Shown piece after piece: positions 20,430 to 31,759 of a DNA stretch of 64,000 nucleotides. The notes under the pieces are model-generated. The model did no database searches, was not told the DNA's origin, and saw only the letters and a program-made list of their open reading frames with translations. The translations under genes were made by a program, and so were the position numbers. Source of the DNA: Immersiella caudata (taxonomy: Eukaryota > Ascomycota > Sordariomycetes > Sordariales > Lasiosphaeriaceae); contig JAULSU010000007.1 in the NCBI GenBank assembly GCA_030512335.1, positions 310,001-374,000 of the forward strand, read 5' to 3'. Position 1 is the first letter of the stretch. Every line of letters starts with the position of its first letter.

Positions 20430-23118
20430 TTATCCAGAAAAGTGTTGTATGTTCCATGTCCCTGAGTTTGTGGCAGCCGCCGTATTGGGATCCATATCCT
20501 CGCCCGCAAAGAACGGAATGTCGCCCATGTGATTCTCCAACGACGGGAAGGTATCGGGAGGGGCAGGGATATTGTCCATGTACGCCTGCATATCAAAGTA
20601 TGGAGATGCGCATTGACAGGCCAGTCCCAACAGGCAATTGGGGCAACCCATATCCGTGATGGCCGAGTCTCGTGGGTTACCAGCACCGTCCTCGCGCAGA
20701 TGCGTCCTTCTCTTCGGCAGATGGACCGCTGCAGCGGTCTGCAGCGGTCGAGACGGCAGTGTTACCGTGGCTGATTGTGCGGGGGCTGCGTGATGGAAAC
20801 CAGGGACACTGTCTGTGAAGGATGTGCGATAGTTTGTGCCGAGGCTCATTGCTGATTGACGTGCCGAGGAGGAGGGCGAAGAGGCACTACTGTGAAATGA
20901 GGACCAGTCGCTACCTCGAGAGACAATATTGGGACGTATCGAGCGAGGGCCCGACCGGCTGCTGGAACTTGCAAGAGACGTTGGTCGGGTGCTTGAAAGA
21001 GATGGCGCTCTGGCTGCTGGTCGCGCAGTCCGGACTTCGGCGGTGGTCGTATCCTTGACTGGCCCTGGCTCAAAGGGCTTGCTTGCTACAGCGCGCGAGT
21101 CCTCGAAGAATGATCCGACAAACTCTTGAACGATGTTCTCGAGAGTGCTCCCCATTATGAGACGACACTGCAACTGTTCCCGGTTGGACAAGCCGCCCCG
21201 CACCGAGAGCAATGTCTCAAGGGTCAAGGCAAGCTTCTCTTGGAATATCGGCCAGCTCCTGTGATAGCTCTGGTTAACCTCATGGTGCTCGACAACGGGC
21301 TCGTACTCTGCATGCTGGTCAGCCGTGGCCCAGGCGCAAAGGGACTGGAGGGGACAAACCAGGGGCCGGGGCTTTAGTATCTCGAGGAAAGAGGGTCTCC
21401 CAAAGCCTCTTCCAGTCAAACTGTTCCGTCCTACTCTTGAGCCTTTCCACGACGGCATCGTTGATTGTCTCTTCGTCGCGTTGGTCTGCGTCTCCAGATC
21501 TCCGCTCGCAAATGTCTGCTGCATCAACCAGCATATGCGACTCCAGGTCCTCCATCCTGGCGAATCGTTCTCGGCAACGTATGCACTTGAAAGCAAGCTC
21601 CTGCTGATAGTGGTATTTGATGATGTGTTTTCTGGTGACTGTTAGCCAGGTTACTGCGTGCTCGGTGGTGTTTCCTCTTACTTCAAATCCGTCATGCTCT
21701 TGAACGGGGCCTTGGCGCAGTACTCCCACTCCCGACAGTTGAAACGAAGCGGATTTCTCTTTCGAAAAGGGCATGGGTACTGATCCAACTTTGGCTTCTT
21801 TCGGTTCGCCGGTTCGGTCTGACCCCCAGCTTCCGCCTCTCCTTCCTCGTCAGACTCTTCGTGCAAGTCGCCATCACGATCAGAGCGGTTCCGAGACGTC
21901 CTCTTGCGGTTTGCTTTGGATTGGTTCCTCGACAGAGTCCCTGAAGAAGGCGTGGCCGCTGATGATGCAGGAGATTCCGAAGAGGCGGCTGCAGATACAA
22001 ATCCCATGCCACGTGCGCGCTGAAGGGACAGGGAGATGTCTTCAAGACAGTCCCGGACAGCATCAACAACGCCGGTCGGCGGCTCCGAGTACCCGAGCCG
22101 GAGATTGAAGCCCTCCTTGAGGATGATGCGAGCCACTTGGTCTGCTCGGTCAATCACATCATCACCATCCTCGGGGTTGGTCGGTGTGGGACTAGGAGCA
22201 TCCGAGCAGGGCGAGGGTGTATCGTAGCTTTCTCCGGATGACGTTGAAACAGGCGTCTCCCTCGAGGGCGTATGCGGAGTTGGTGGTGCGGAACTGCATC
22301 AAACATCAGCCGAACTGTCAGTTCGCCAGTCAGGGAGGGGCAGTTTACACTTCGTGATGCTCATCCCGGCTCAAATTCGGTGTTGGTGGGCAAGGTTCGC
22401 TCGCGCTGTGCTGGATGCTACTTGGCGCATCGGCTTCATTCCTGACGGTGACCCTGGCACCGGCTTCACTGCGGTAGGCGATGAGATCCAGGTCGTCCTC
22501 CTCCTGTTTCAGCCCCGGGCTCGAGGCATCGTCGCTGTCGTCTTCAGTTGCCGGTCGCCATTCAATCCAGTCAATCGACTGCACCGGCCGATGTCGATGT
22601 CGAATGGAAGAGTCAGCGCTCGCCACACCATAGCGATGCCCTTTCCTCCGGTTGGTGATAGCTCTCAAACTGGAAAACAGATCTTGCTTCTTGAGCGCCC
22701 CAATCGGCAGCGCATCATCAAGCGAGGGCTCCCGACTGTGACAAAAGCTCATTCCAGCAATCGACGGAGGACTCTGGAACCCCGAGGCGAGACTGTTCGG
22801 CGACAGAGGGCCGAAGGAATAGTTTGTCGGTGTGCTGGAGGGAGATGGACTGAAACATTGCGAACTCGCGGAGCGCAAACTCGACTGCGACAAAGATAGC
22901 GCGTGATAGCGGGGTGCATCATCGTCGTTCGGCTTAGCCCCGAGACAGCTGCGTTGAAGCGCGGCCAGCGGCATGCCGAGGTGCTGCCCTTGTGCACCCT
23001 TCTCCTGCCTGTGTGGTGGAACGCGACTGCCTTCGGAGGGAACCAGGTCCAGGCAGCCATGCGCTGGAGCGTTGGCCATTTGTGGATCCATGGATGGCTC
23101 AAAGTCAAATGCCAGCAT
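20430..23118 (-). CDS. C2H2-type zinc-finger protein, fungal PCPF/RKRNPLRF family
   Basis: Four exons: 23118..22349, 22293..21682, 21631..21360 and 21307..20430. Introns of 55, 50 and 52 nt are in phases 2, 2 and 1, and all joins keep frame, giving 843 residues. Exon 2 carries KKPKLDQYPCPFRKRNPLRF followed by EYCAKAPFKSMTDL. Joining to exon 3 completes LKKHIIKYHYQ and FKCIRCRERFARMEDLESHM, i.e. atypical Cys/His zinc-binding units known from many Pezizomycotina proteins. Exon 4 restores EYEPVVEHHEVN and a long Ser-rich tail with CPNCLLGLACQC near the end. I chose ATG 23118 (MLAFDFEPSMDP); an in-frame ATG at 23226 would add 36 residues. A nuclear regulator by inference. Confidence 0.85.
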
Positions 23119-23826
23119 GCGACACGAGCGGGAACCGGATGTTTGGATGAAGAACAAGGACCAAGGATGGGAGAGGGGAAACTCGTCAATTCGATAATGG
23201 AAACAGCATGGTCGATGGAGAGCCATGTCTGCCTTGGCGGAAATGAGCAGCAGCCCAGGAAGGAGCGTGAGGCTCTGGGGCCTCCAGCCCCTGACCGAAC
23301 AGGGAGGGTCGAATTCTGGTCTGTGATTGGCTTGGGGTTCGATTCCCCAGCGTCCCAAGCGCTGGGATGCAGAGCCAAGCCAGGGGTTGCAGGAACGGTC
23401 AGACAAGCCATGATTGGTCAGGAATTCAATCCTGAGCTCGAGACTCCCACTGGGAACAGAGCATCGGGACCCAGCAGCAACGACACGGGAGCATGTCAAG
23501 ATCGCATTCCTGAGGACAATGCTGCTGGTAGCTTGCCAGTATCTCAGTCTCAGATATGGCTGAGGAAGCGGATTTCGAACGAGATGGCGTGCAGTGGGTA
23601 TCATTTGCTGTGGATGGCAGCATCTGGTTCTATTTAATTAGAGGCAAAATCCAAGATAGGTATTCGTATCCTGACTTGACGGCAAGCCAAAAAGCTGAAC
23701 CAAAGTCCAACTGAAGTGTCACCGACGTACACAAAGCCCAAAGCTTCCTCAACTGTCAACATCCCTGCCAAGACATCCTGCACCATTTTCACCATTTCAC
23801 CATTTCACCATTGTCACCCAATCATC
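23119..23826. other. Leader/promoter of the zinc-finger gene
   Basis: The frame stays open for a while upstream of 23118 but shows no ATG-supported extension with good codon bias beyond 23226. The rest is promoter. A TTCACCATTTCACCA direct repeat lies around 23784-23815. Confidence 0.4.
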
Positions 23827-24102
23827 ATGAACTCCCCCAGCAACAGGTTAGAAAACATCCATCAACCCTCTACCCATTGCATGACACTAATTACAGAGCA
23901 TCGCAGCACTTCATTCTTTCCCTCAACCTCGATGCTCGGCGCCTATCTCTACGACACTTCCTCAATACAAGACCGCCTCATGCAGCCACAGCCTGAACCT
24001 GAGGCCCAGCGCGTCGCAAGATTAGAGCGCTTCCTCAGCGCCACGGCGAGTATTCTGCCCACGAAAACAGCTACCACCAGTTTCCCGGCGTCCCGATTAT
24101 AG
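23827..24102 (+). CDS. Possible small protein, weak
   Basis: ATG 23827 opens a 91-residue frame (MNSPSNRLENIHQPS ending in TTSFPASRL). There is also a good-looking intron (GTTAGA..CTAATTACAG, about 23848..23898); splicing it leads to a 39-residue product in another frame. The two models disagree, and neither has a recognised domain. Transcription is suggested only by the splice-like signals. Confidence 0.25.
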   Translation: MNSPSNRLENIHQPSTHCMTLITEHRSTSFFPSTSMLGAYLYDTSSIQDRLMQPQPEPEAQRVARLERFLSATASILPTKTATTSFPASRL

Positions 24103-24726
24103 GGGAAGTGGTGAATGCCGAAATTATTGCTGCCCGGACGATATGGGTTTGGGTCTCAGCTGCATCTGTTGGCTGGCGCATGGGCCGTAACGCCGCATGT
24201 TGATGCGGAGCATTGTCATGATAATGAAGATGGTTGGAAGGGCTGATGTACGATAGTTGCAGATTCTTTGTCAATATGCAATGCTGGATAGTATATCTTT
24301 CCTCAAGCAATGCCTCCAGGTTGGCTTGGCTTCAAAGCTGCGGGTCCACGAGGGCTTGAGGAAGAGGGCTCGATGCGGCCAATCAGGGCTCACGCGCGTC
24401 CGTCCACAAACCCCTGATTTCGCTTCTCGCTTCCCAACAGCAACGGGTTTATCAAGCTGCACTTCTCTTGAGTCTTTACCTTCTGGCACATATCTCGTTA
24501 TAGTAAGCCGCGCAAGCGCTCCTGTTTCGCTGAACATATATCGTTCTGCGAACTGACAACTCCATTGTCCCCCTTTGTCGCTCAAACCAAGACATGCCAA
24601 CCCGCCAAACCCCCAAATCATCTAACATACAAAAGCCATGCATAAAATCCAAACCCTGCAAAAATATGTGCAACGAAGTGAACCCAACCCCCGAGCACCA
24701 CCCCATCTCGCCCCACCATTCCGCTC
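24103..24726. other. Intergenic, no gene seen
   Basis: 3' flank of the AA9 gene and unassigned sequence; no coding signal. Confidence 0.5.
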
Positions 24727-25535
24727 CTAGCACTTCACAACAGCCGGACCAGGGACAATGTAGCTGGTGGGAGTAGGCCAGTACAGCTGGAACTGAATAC
24801 CCGGATCCGTCGCCTTGTAAGCGCCAGGGAACGAGACAAGTGAGCCCGTGTTGAGGGTGCCGGTGCCGCCGGTGACGGAAATCTGAGCGCAGGAGAGGTA
24901 GAGCTGGGCGCCGCCGATGCTGGCGGCAGAGTGCAGCGCGATATGCTCGACGCGGAGGAGGTACTCGCCGTTGGCGATGCAGCTGGGGATTTGGACACTG
25001 ACTTGGGATTTTCCTGTAGACCATCGCGTTAGTCATGAAAGAAATGGTGGGTTAGTACGTAGTAGGGACGTACCGTCGCTGGGCCATTTGATGGACTGAG
25101 TGCCCAAGCCAGTCGGGCCATCTTGGTAGATCTTGAACCACACTTCGCCCTTTCCGTTGAACGAGGCAGCGGTTTGGCCGGCGGGGACCTTGGCCATGTA
25201 GAACATGAGGGGTCCGGGGTGGCCGACGTTGGTGTCGACGACGAAGCTGACGTTACTTCCAGCCGTCACGGAGAGGGTCTTGGAGGCAGGCGTGCCGGGG
25301 TTGAGCTCGTAGCAGGTCATCATGGGCGAGTTGACGTCGGTGACTGGGCCGTGAGAGTATCTGTTCTCGGTCAGGCGAACGGTTTCCCACTCGGCAGACT
25401 TGGCGCCGTTGTAGATGGTGGCGGTGAAGGTGTCTGAGCACATGTTAGACACATTTCTGATTGGGATCAGGTGAGATATTCACAGTGGGCTTGGGCGCCG
25501 GCCGCAGCTAGCAAGACAGAGGTGCTGAACTTCAT
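24727..25535 (-). CDS. AA9 (GH61) lytic polysaccharide monooxygenase
   Basis: Exons 25535..25484, 25433..25074 and 25013..24727 (introns of 50 and 60 nt, both phase 1) encode 232 residues. A 16-residue signal peptide ends in AGAQA, leaving His1 as the mature N terminus (HYTFTATIYNG), half of the copper histidine brace. The second brace His is in TNVGHPGPLMFYMAKVP. The axial Tyr and nearby Gln are in GGAQLYLSCAQISV, in the usual AA9 order. Cys pairs are conserved (TCYELNPGT, SCIANGEY, SCAQI). There is no CBM1; the protein stops at PAVVKC. AA9 enzymes cleave cellulose or xyloglucan oxidatively with a single copper ion. The first intron interrupts the codon right after His1. A TATA-like element lies about 105 nt upstream. 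Confidence 0.93.
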
Positions 25536-27711
25536 CGTGGCGGGAACTTGACGGCAAGAGTCGCTGGACAGAGTGTCGATGACGAGCGGCAACTGAAGCG
25601 TGGACTAAGAAAGCTAATGCCGCAGTCGTGGGCAATAAGTATAGGATGTGGCACCCTCGATTGAGTCGGCCTGTCCCATTCGAGCGGCTGTGACGGTAGC
25701 ACCGATGCCGAACCCATGACCCGGACTCAAATCCCCAGCTTGCCGCTCAAAGCTAGCCTTGACGCGTCCTCGGTGCGCTGGAGCGGATGTGCAATCCGGA
25801 AAGTGGATAATTAGCTCGTGGTGGAGAGGTGCGCCACGCGAATAAACGAGAGGTTGTGTGTGGTGGGAAATTCCGGAAATTCTTGTTGTTGAAACCGAAA
25901 TGTGGGAGAGCCAGTCAGATGCTGGGAAATAGATGAAGGGATGATGAAAATGCCAAGAGATTTGGCCGTTTGAGCCTGGTAACGGGGAAATGCTGAGCCC
26001 GCGATAATGTGGAGAGTTGCATTTGTGCGACTGGCCATGCATTGCGCAGCTTCTAGAATGGCCATGGATTTGCGGATTTGTTGTGATGCGAACAACCGCG
26101 GACGTCGTGAGGAATGTGGCGACAGCTAGGTTGGCGCTTTTGTGATCTGCGCCGCGCGGGCAGATCGGGTGATCTTCCGGGGTGCCCAGATCGCAGGTGC
26201 TGGCTCCATGAAGCAGGGGGTTGGGGGCCATCTCGGTAGAATGTCCTCCATCTTCCATTCCGGGTTAAGTTGCCGGAGGTAACACTCGGCGCTGAACCCG
26301 GTTTAGGATTCCGGGCGGCAGTGAACAAAACTAGCCGCTAGTGGACACCGGCACCGGGCACCTGGGACCGAGAGGGATTTGATGTGCTGAAATGCATCAC
26401 GATGGGGCCGAGTGTCAGATGCGACATCGCGAGGCAGGAACGTTCGGGCCGGGATGGGAAAACCTGGCAGTGACAGCTTGCCTGACGTCAAACCCGTTAT
26501 ACCTTCGTCGGTATCTGAAACCCGCTGGCCTCGCCTGTCACAATTCGCGAGGTCTGGGGTATGCATTCCATCTCGGTGAGCCGGGTATCTTGGATGGGAC
26601 AAATCCCGCCCACTAGCTTGGCGGTGAACTCGGAATTTTCACTGTCATTTCTGGTATTGTGCGATGGATCAGCCCTGAGCCGGCAGGCTCCACATCTCGA
26701 CCGGCGCTTCTTTCCCTCTATACCTATTACTTCTGGAGGACGGAACGTGGAATGAAATCCCATTTGCCTTTGCGCCGAACGTCAAGACGGTAGACGCATC
26801 CCCTCCTGCTTTCTGCCTCGAAAGTACTTCACGGTTTCAAATATCTACTCATCATGCGACAAGTACGCTCAACTCACGGGAAATTCCCAACAACGTCCGA
26901 GTCAAACTCTCACCTGGCTGGTTAGAAATTTCAGAGGTCGCCTCACAAGCTGGTCTCCACCGTGCTGCCAGCAGCGAAGCGAAGAGAGCGGAGAAGTTAC
27001 ACAAGAGCCTCACACGCAGTGGCATCAGTGGGACATTATGGATAATTGCAGCCATTGGCTGTGAAGCGGGCATGACCTGCATGGTGTTCTCTCCTTTATG
27101 GGCGGCTGAGTCTCGAAACCAGGCACTGATTTGGAGAGCAGTGGCTACACCGCATTACCACCGCCGAAGAGTGAGCTCTACCTAAATCCATACAGTACAA
27201 GCATCGTTACTTTCGTGCAGATTGAGCTTATCTCTGATGGCCTTCTAGTTCGATCCCGCAATTGATATCCTTTGTAAACAGAGTATCGTCGTTGAGAGCC
27301 TTGCCTACCAAGGTAGACGACCCAAGCAAGAGGGTTGCACGCATTCGGTTAGTCAAAACGCCTGAAAGATGCAACACAAGCTCTTTGGTGAGATCCAGCC
27401 GCACAACCAGAGCGATACCATCCCATCAGGCAACTTTCTTAGCCACAAACTGATGCAGTCAAGGCTATTCTTCACTTCAGCTGCGAGCTTGCCACTGGGT
27501 CCAGGCACACTGCTGCCGCAGGCCAAAAAGCTTGAGTGGCGTGGCATTACACAGCAATTCGGGCGAGGGTCGGGCGAGGTGGGGAGCAGCGCCGAGATAA
27601 CTGTGAACGGAGCACACCCGCTCCTGTGGCGAAACAGCGAAGCTATTGAAACCTACACACTGAACCGGTAGCTGATGCGAATCCAGAGCACACTCGAGTC
27701 TCAACCAGACT
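25536..27711. other. 2.2 kb intergenic, no gene seen
   Basis: Long ORFs on the minus strand (25614-26258, 26303-26602) are not supported by codon bias, splicing or domains. The left part is the AA9 promoter. No RNA gene recognised. Confidence 0.5.
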
Positions 27712-28815
27712 ATGAGGCCACTTAATCTCAACATGATCGTGGCCACACTCCTGTTGCTTGCTGTAACGGGAGGTGTCCTAGGTGAGCCCACAAGAGGCAG
27801 ATGGCACGCGCCGCGCGAGACCGCCAGAGCAGAGGAACGGAGAAAAGCGTCCGACAGCATCTCCCCAACACCGACCTCATCACCAGGAATAGTAGCCATG
27901 GGTCTTTTTCGGAGACAGGACGACCCAGACTATGTGCTCCCGAGCGATACTTGTGGATTCTTCGACCACATCAAGGAACTTGGGTACTCTCAAACGTCCA
28001 AACGGGCAATATGAGTTTGTTGGATCCATCCTTGAATGATGGAAAAGCTGCGCCGTATACTTGCGAGGAAGTCAGAGCATCTTGCATCAACATTGGTAGC
28101 GTACGGGGCTGCTGCAATGGCATTTCCCTCTCGTGTCTATCCATCTTCTTCACGACATGCATCCCATCCTCACTCAGGACAAACACGAGTCAAACGTGTG
28201 GTCCTCGGACAGCTTACTGGTGCACACTCATTAACTCAGCAGTGAACACTATCTCAAACCGCTAACACGAGTCCAGGTTCCAGTTTCGATGTTTCACCGA
28301 GTGCGAAACCATCATGTCTTTACGCGCAGCGCCACCAGCCAGCTACACCGAATACAACTGCTACAGATCCGGATACGGTGGGATCTACGGTCTACAAGAC
28401 TATCCTCCCGGCGGCTACTCTAACGCTAACACCAGCTACATCATCGTCTCTCCCTGAGACAGCAGCGCCGCTACCCGCTACCACGAACTAAACACCCGTC
28501 GGTGCCGTCGTCGGCGGAACGGCAGCATCCTTCGCCCTCATTGTCACCCTCATACTGGGGGTCCTCCTCTTACTGGGGGTCCTCCTCTACTACCGCCATA
28601 AAAATCGCACCGCCGCCGCGACCAACACCTTCAGAGAGTCTGACAACACAGAGATCGCGCATGGGTCCATCAAAGAATTGCCCTACTCACCTTCCCCCAG
28701 GCTTCCCACAACAACAACCTTTCCCCGGGCACGAGGTTCAAGCTGCTCAGCTCAGCCAAGAGTTGGTTATGCTCCAATACAACCAGCCGCAGAGCCCAAA
28801 CGCGGTGCAGCTTGA
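27712..28815 (+). pseudogene. Broken gene for a secreted-type single-pass membrane protein
   Basis: Homology runs through three frames. Frame 1 (ATG 27712) has a signal peptide (MRPLNLNMIVATLLLLAVTG) and FRRQDDPDYVLPSDTCGFFD, then TGA 28013. Frame 2 continues with YTCEEVRASC, SVRGCCNGISLSCLS, TTCIPSS, TCGPRTAYWC, stops at TAA 28263 and resumes with RCFTECETI and PASYTEYNCY. Frame 3 begins after TAA with TPVGAVVGGTAASFALIV, a TM segment and the tail YYRHKNR. This order (RR..SDTCG, YTC, SVRGCC, TAYC, CFTEC, PVGAVVGG-TM-basic) is a widespread Pezizomycotina surface-protein family. Tested intron joins do not restore the frame, so decay or base errors are likely. Confidence 0.65.
28553..28588 (+). 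repeat. 18-bp tandem duplication inside the membrane segment
   Basis: Two exact copies of TACTGGGGGTCCTCCTCT (28553-28570, 28571-28588). They duplicate six codons of the hydrophobic segment (LGVLLL then LGVLLY). Confidence 0.9.
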
Positions 28816-29464
28816 GAATGGCAGGCAGGGACCGCATGGGACGTCGAGTCCGCATTTGGACATGCATGGTGAATATCTATCATTTGTGCATTTGAAGATG
28901 GCTGCTGACGTGATCGTTGACTTCCAGACAATAGCTTGGACGATAGGCGCTGATGTGGGTCTGCGGCTTGGTTCAACGGGGCGGGATCCGACAATGCGAT
29001 TGTTGTTTCGAGACGGTTCTGATAGGAACCATCGGAAGGAGCCAAATGCAGGGAAAGGGAAACAAAGATAAGGAATGCGCTTTCAAGGAGCGCAGCGATA
29101 CACCTGCTTTAGATCGTGTTCGGATCTCCCCTTGCATCGGGCGATACCAGTCATAAAATAATGAAAGCTGGAATCGACGCCTGAGCACAGCAAATATTGC
29201 AAGCCCCTTTCTCACCCGTGAGGATGATCTGACTCAGTCAACCGCCCTGGCCCCTTTTCACCAAGCCACCGTCAACAGGGGGTCGGGGCTTTGCTCCGGC
29301 CGGGTAAGGGTTAAGATAAGCAACCTGGAAGGCTTGGCAGGACGGTTGGGAACGACGTCGGATCGAGGACAAGCTTGGCAAGATTACGACGGAAAAGGCG
29401 AACGGCAATGATGAAGTTATCAGAATTTGACATTACATTAGCGTCATACGGTAGACCTCGTAAA
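28816..29464. other. Intergenic, no gene seen
   Basis: Flanks of the broken gene and of the convergent GH12-like gene; nothing else supported. Confidence 0.5.
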
Positions 29465-30531
29465 TCAAAGCAGTACATGTCCCACCAAGCCGGCCACAGC
29501 ACCACCCAAAAGAATCTTCGACCAGCCAACGCCAGGTTGGCCCTTCCACGAGGATGCCCCCGAATTGATAGCCAGCGACAAATTATGTGCAGAAAACGTG
29601 ATCGGATCAGTCGAGTAAAATGATTCCATGCCCAGAGAAACAGTGCCGACGTGTGCATCCCGTGGAACCAGCTTGTTCTCCCAGAGATAGCGCACCAGGG
29701 GCGTGACGTCGTGATCAAACAACGTCTTGTTGGTGTTGGGCATCCACGACAGAACGTTTTGCCCGCGTGGGCCAGATCCCTGGAAAAGGGTGCTGTGCGA
29801 CGAGGGATGCGAGTAAGCGAGAAACCGAAAGAAAGGGCAAAGAGAGGGGGGCGGCTTCCCGTGAGAAGGGTGGGACAGCAGGGACTATTTTATACGCACA
29901 AGTGATCGTCGCCGATGGTTGCTTGCCACGGTGAGGTGCCGTCGCCCCACTCGAGGGGTTGGACGGTGCCCATGACACCGGGCCACACCATGATTTCGAT
30001 GCGAGCCTCCTCCTCGTTGGAAGCGAGGTGGGGGTCGACATCGGCCCAGATGTCGAGGGCGACGTTGGCCACGGTGCGGGTCTTGGTCAGACTGGCGGCA
30101 TCGACGGCAAAGTCGGACTGCTTGCCGGTGCGGGAGCTGCTGAGGCCGAGTTCCCATTCGACCATGACATTGAAGTTGCGGATGCTCTGGAACGAGACGG
30201 GCAGCTGGGGCGACCCGAGCTTGACGTGTGGGTACGACTTGACCTTGGTGGAGTCAGAGGTCCAGTGCGACATGGCCGCGAAGGACTGCTGGTCATCGCC
30301 GACCGAGAGGCACTGGTACCCGCTGTCGTCGGAGTTCCATGCATTCGCGCAAAAGGTGTTGTTGGCGTTGGCTCCGCCTGCCGGCTCGGGACCTGTGACG
30401 AGTGCATGTGACGCGCAGCAGTCCGGACCACAGAGCATAGGCCCGCAGCCGTTGAAGGCGCGCGCGCCCGGCGCGGTGCTGCACGCCGCGGCGGCGACTA
30501 GGGCAGCGAGAGCCCGCGCGAACCAGTTCAT
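29465..30531 (-). CDS. GH12-like glucanase with GPI-type C terminus
   Basis: Exons 30531..29900 and 29792..29465 (intron 29793..29899, GTGCGT..GCACAG, phase 2) encode 319 residues. A signal peptide (MNWFARALAALVAAAAC) is followed by a short Cys-rich block (CGPMLCGPDCC). The GH12 clan-C jelly-roll pattern follows: NAWNSDDSGYQCLSV, KVKSYPHVKL and VALDIWADVDPH. The nucleophile Glu is in RIEIMVWPG, FTLFQGSGPRGQNVLSW is restored by the splice, and the acid/base Glu lies in VSLGMESFYS. The end, after NSGASSWKGQ, is a hydrophobic LLGGAVAGLVGHVLL, a GPI-attachment signal. Family members cut beta-1,4-glucan or xyloglucan. Wall or membrane anchoring suggests action on the fungus's own wall or at the contact surface. 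Confidence 0.83.
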
Positions 30532-31717
30532 CCCGTTGACGGGAGGGAGAGGCAGGTCGACCCAGCAGGTGCGAGGGGGAGGCGGGCGAGGGGGAAAAAA
30601 AAACACAAGCGCAATTCAGGGAAGGAACGAGCGACACGGTGGCGGGATGGTTGCTCCCCTGTGGAAAATGAGCTTCACGCCCCTCCTCGGAACATTATCA
30701 CCTCCCTACCGCCGGAGCGTGCAGTTGTCAAACCAGAGGCGTTGACGCCCCTCCAGGGGCCGCCAGGACAACCACTGGTGCCAAGTTGGGGTGTGTTATC
30801 TGTGGCTTGAAAAAATTCGTCGCGGCCGACCGAAGCCGGTCGGGAGTCGTTGCCAATGGGAGGCGCATTGGGGTGTCTCGGACTGCAAAATTGTGGGACT
30901 GCTTTTTTTTGCTGCTGTCCAGCTCGGCGGAACTCTCCATGCGTTTGTTGACGTGGACAGCTCAGCTGGAAGCTTACTCGTCGCATCCCTTGTCGGGGGC
31001 CTGGCGAGGGCCGGTCTGTGGCTTGCCCATCGCGATAGGTCCATTCCCAAAGCACCGACTTTTTCGACGAGCGGAAGGCGATCCGAATCTAGATAAGCCG
31101 CCCAAAATCCAATGATCGTCGGGATGGCCCTTGGCCCCGACCGAGAGCCGCATTTCCCAGCCAAGGCAGGCCCAGCGACCGCATCCTTCCACGGCAGCGC
31201 CTTGCAGCATCTTCCGCGCGTCTCCCGCGGTGCTGGCAGGGCCTGAACACCTGAGCCTGGCAAGGCCTCGCAATCGCCCTGGCACGCAGCCTGGCAACAA
31301 CCAGCGCCAGCACTGGCCAGCACTGCGCCAAGCGAAGCGACGATCTCCACCACGGTGTTTTGGCTGCCCCTGTTCATTCCCGGTGTCTCGGTTTTTGCGC
31401 TGGCGGTGTGCTCATCACCGCATCTGAGGGGCTTCTGACAGCAGAATAGCCCACAATGGCGCGCTGAATCGGCGCGCATCGGGTGCTGCCATGAGCAACA
31501 GAACGCCCTTTCGGCGCAGGCGCGGGTCTCGGGGACCACAGCTATGGGGGTGAGCGTCACCAGCATTTTATTATGCAAATCGTGGGGGTTCCCTCCCGAT
31601 ACATTTCCTCCCTCTTCTGCGAGTCTGTTGGTGGATACAAATATTACAATATACCAGCAGAGCCCCAGCGTTGCATTGTTGGTCGGATCGTGCTGGTTGG
31701 GCTGTGCTTGGACAACG
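30532..31717. other. 1.2 kb between divergent genes, no gene seen
   Basis: Promoters of the GH12-like and GT2 genes. A 361-residue minus-strand ORF (30796-31881) overlaps the GT2 first exon, has irregular composition and no recognisable domain, and is treated as chance. Confidence 0.5.
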
Positions 31718-31759
31718 GTATCTGAAGGTATCTGAAGGGTTCTGAAGAGTTCTGAAGAT
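31718..31759 (+). repeat. Imperfect 10-11 bp tandem repeat before the GT2 start
   Basis: Four copies of a GTATCTGAAG / GTTCTGAAGA unit, the last one running into the proposed ATG at 31758. It may be a leader element or a variable-length site. Confidence 0.8.

Noticed and set aside
23333..23352. Perfect tRNA T-arm-like hairpin TGGGGTTCGATTCCCCA
   Set aside because: No matching acceptor, D or anticodon arms upstream or on the complement; it lies in the leader of the zinc-finger gene.
22345..23604. Longer N terminus for the zinc-finger protein up to 23604
   Set aside because: Opens without ATG and has leader-like composition; MLAFDFEPSMDP at 23118 is the better start.
25614..26258. 214-residue minus-strand ORF upstream of AA9
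   Set aside because: His/Ser/Pro-rich random-like translation, no codon bias; overlaps the AA9 promoter.
29915..30745. 276-residue plus-strand ORF
   Set aside because: Antisense shadow of the GH12-like first exon.
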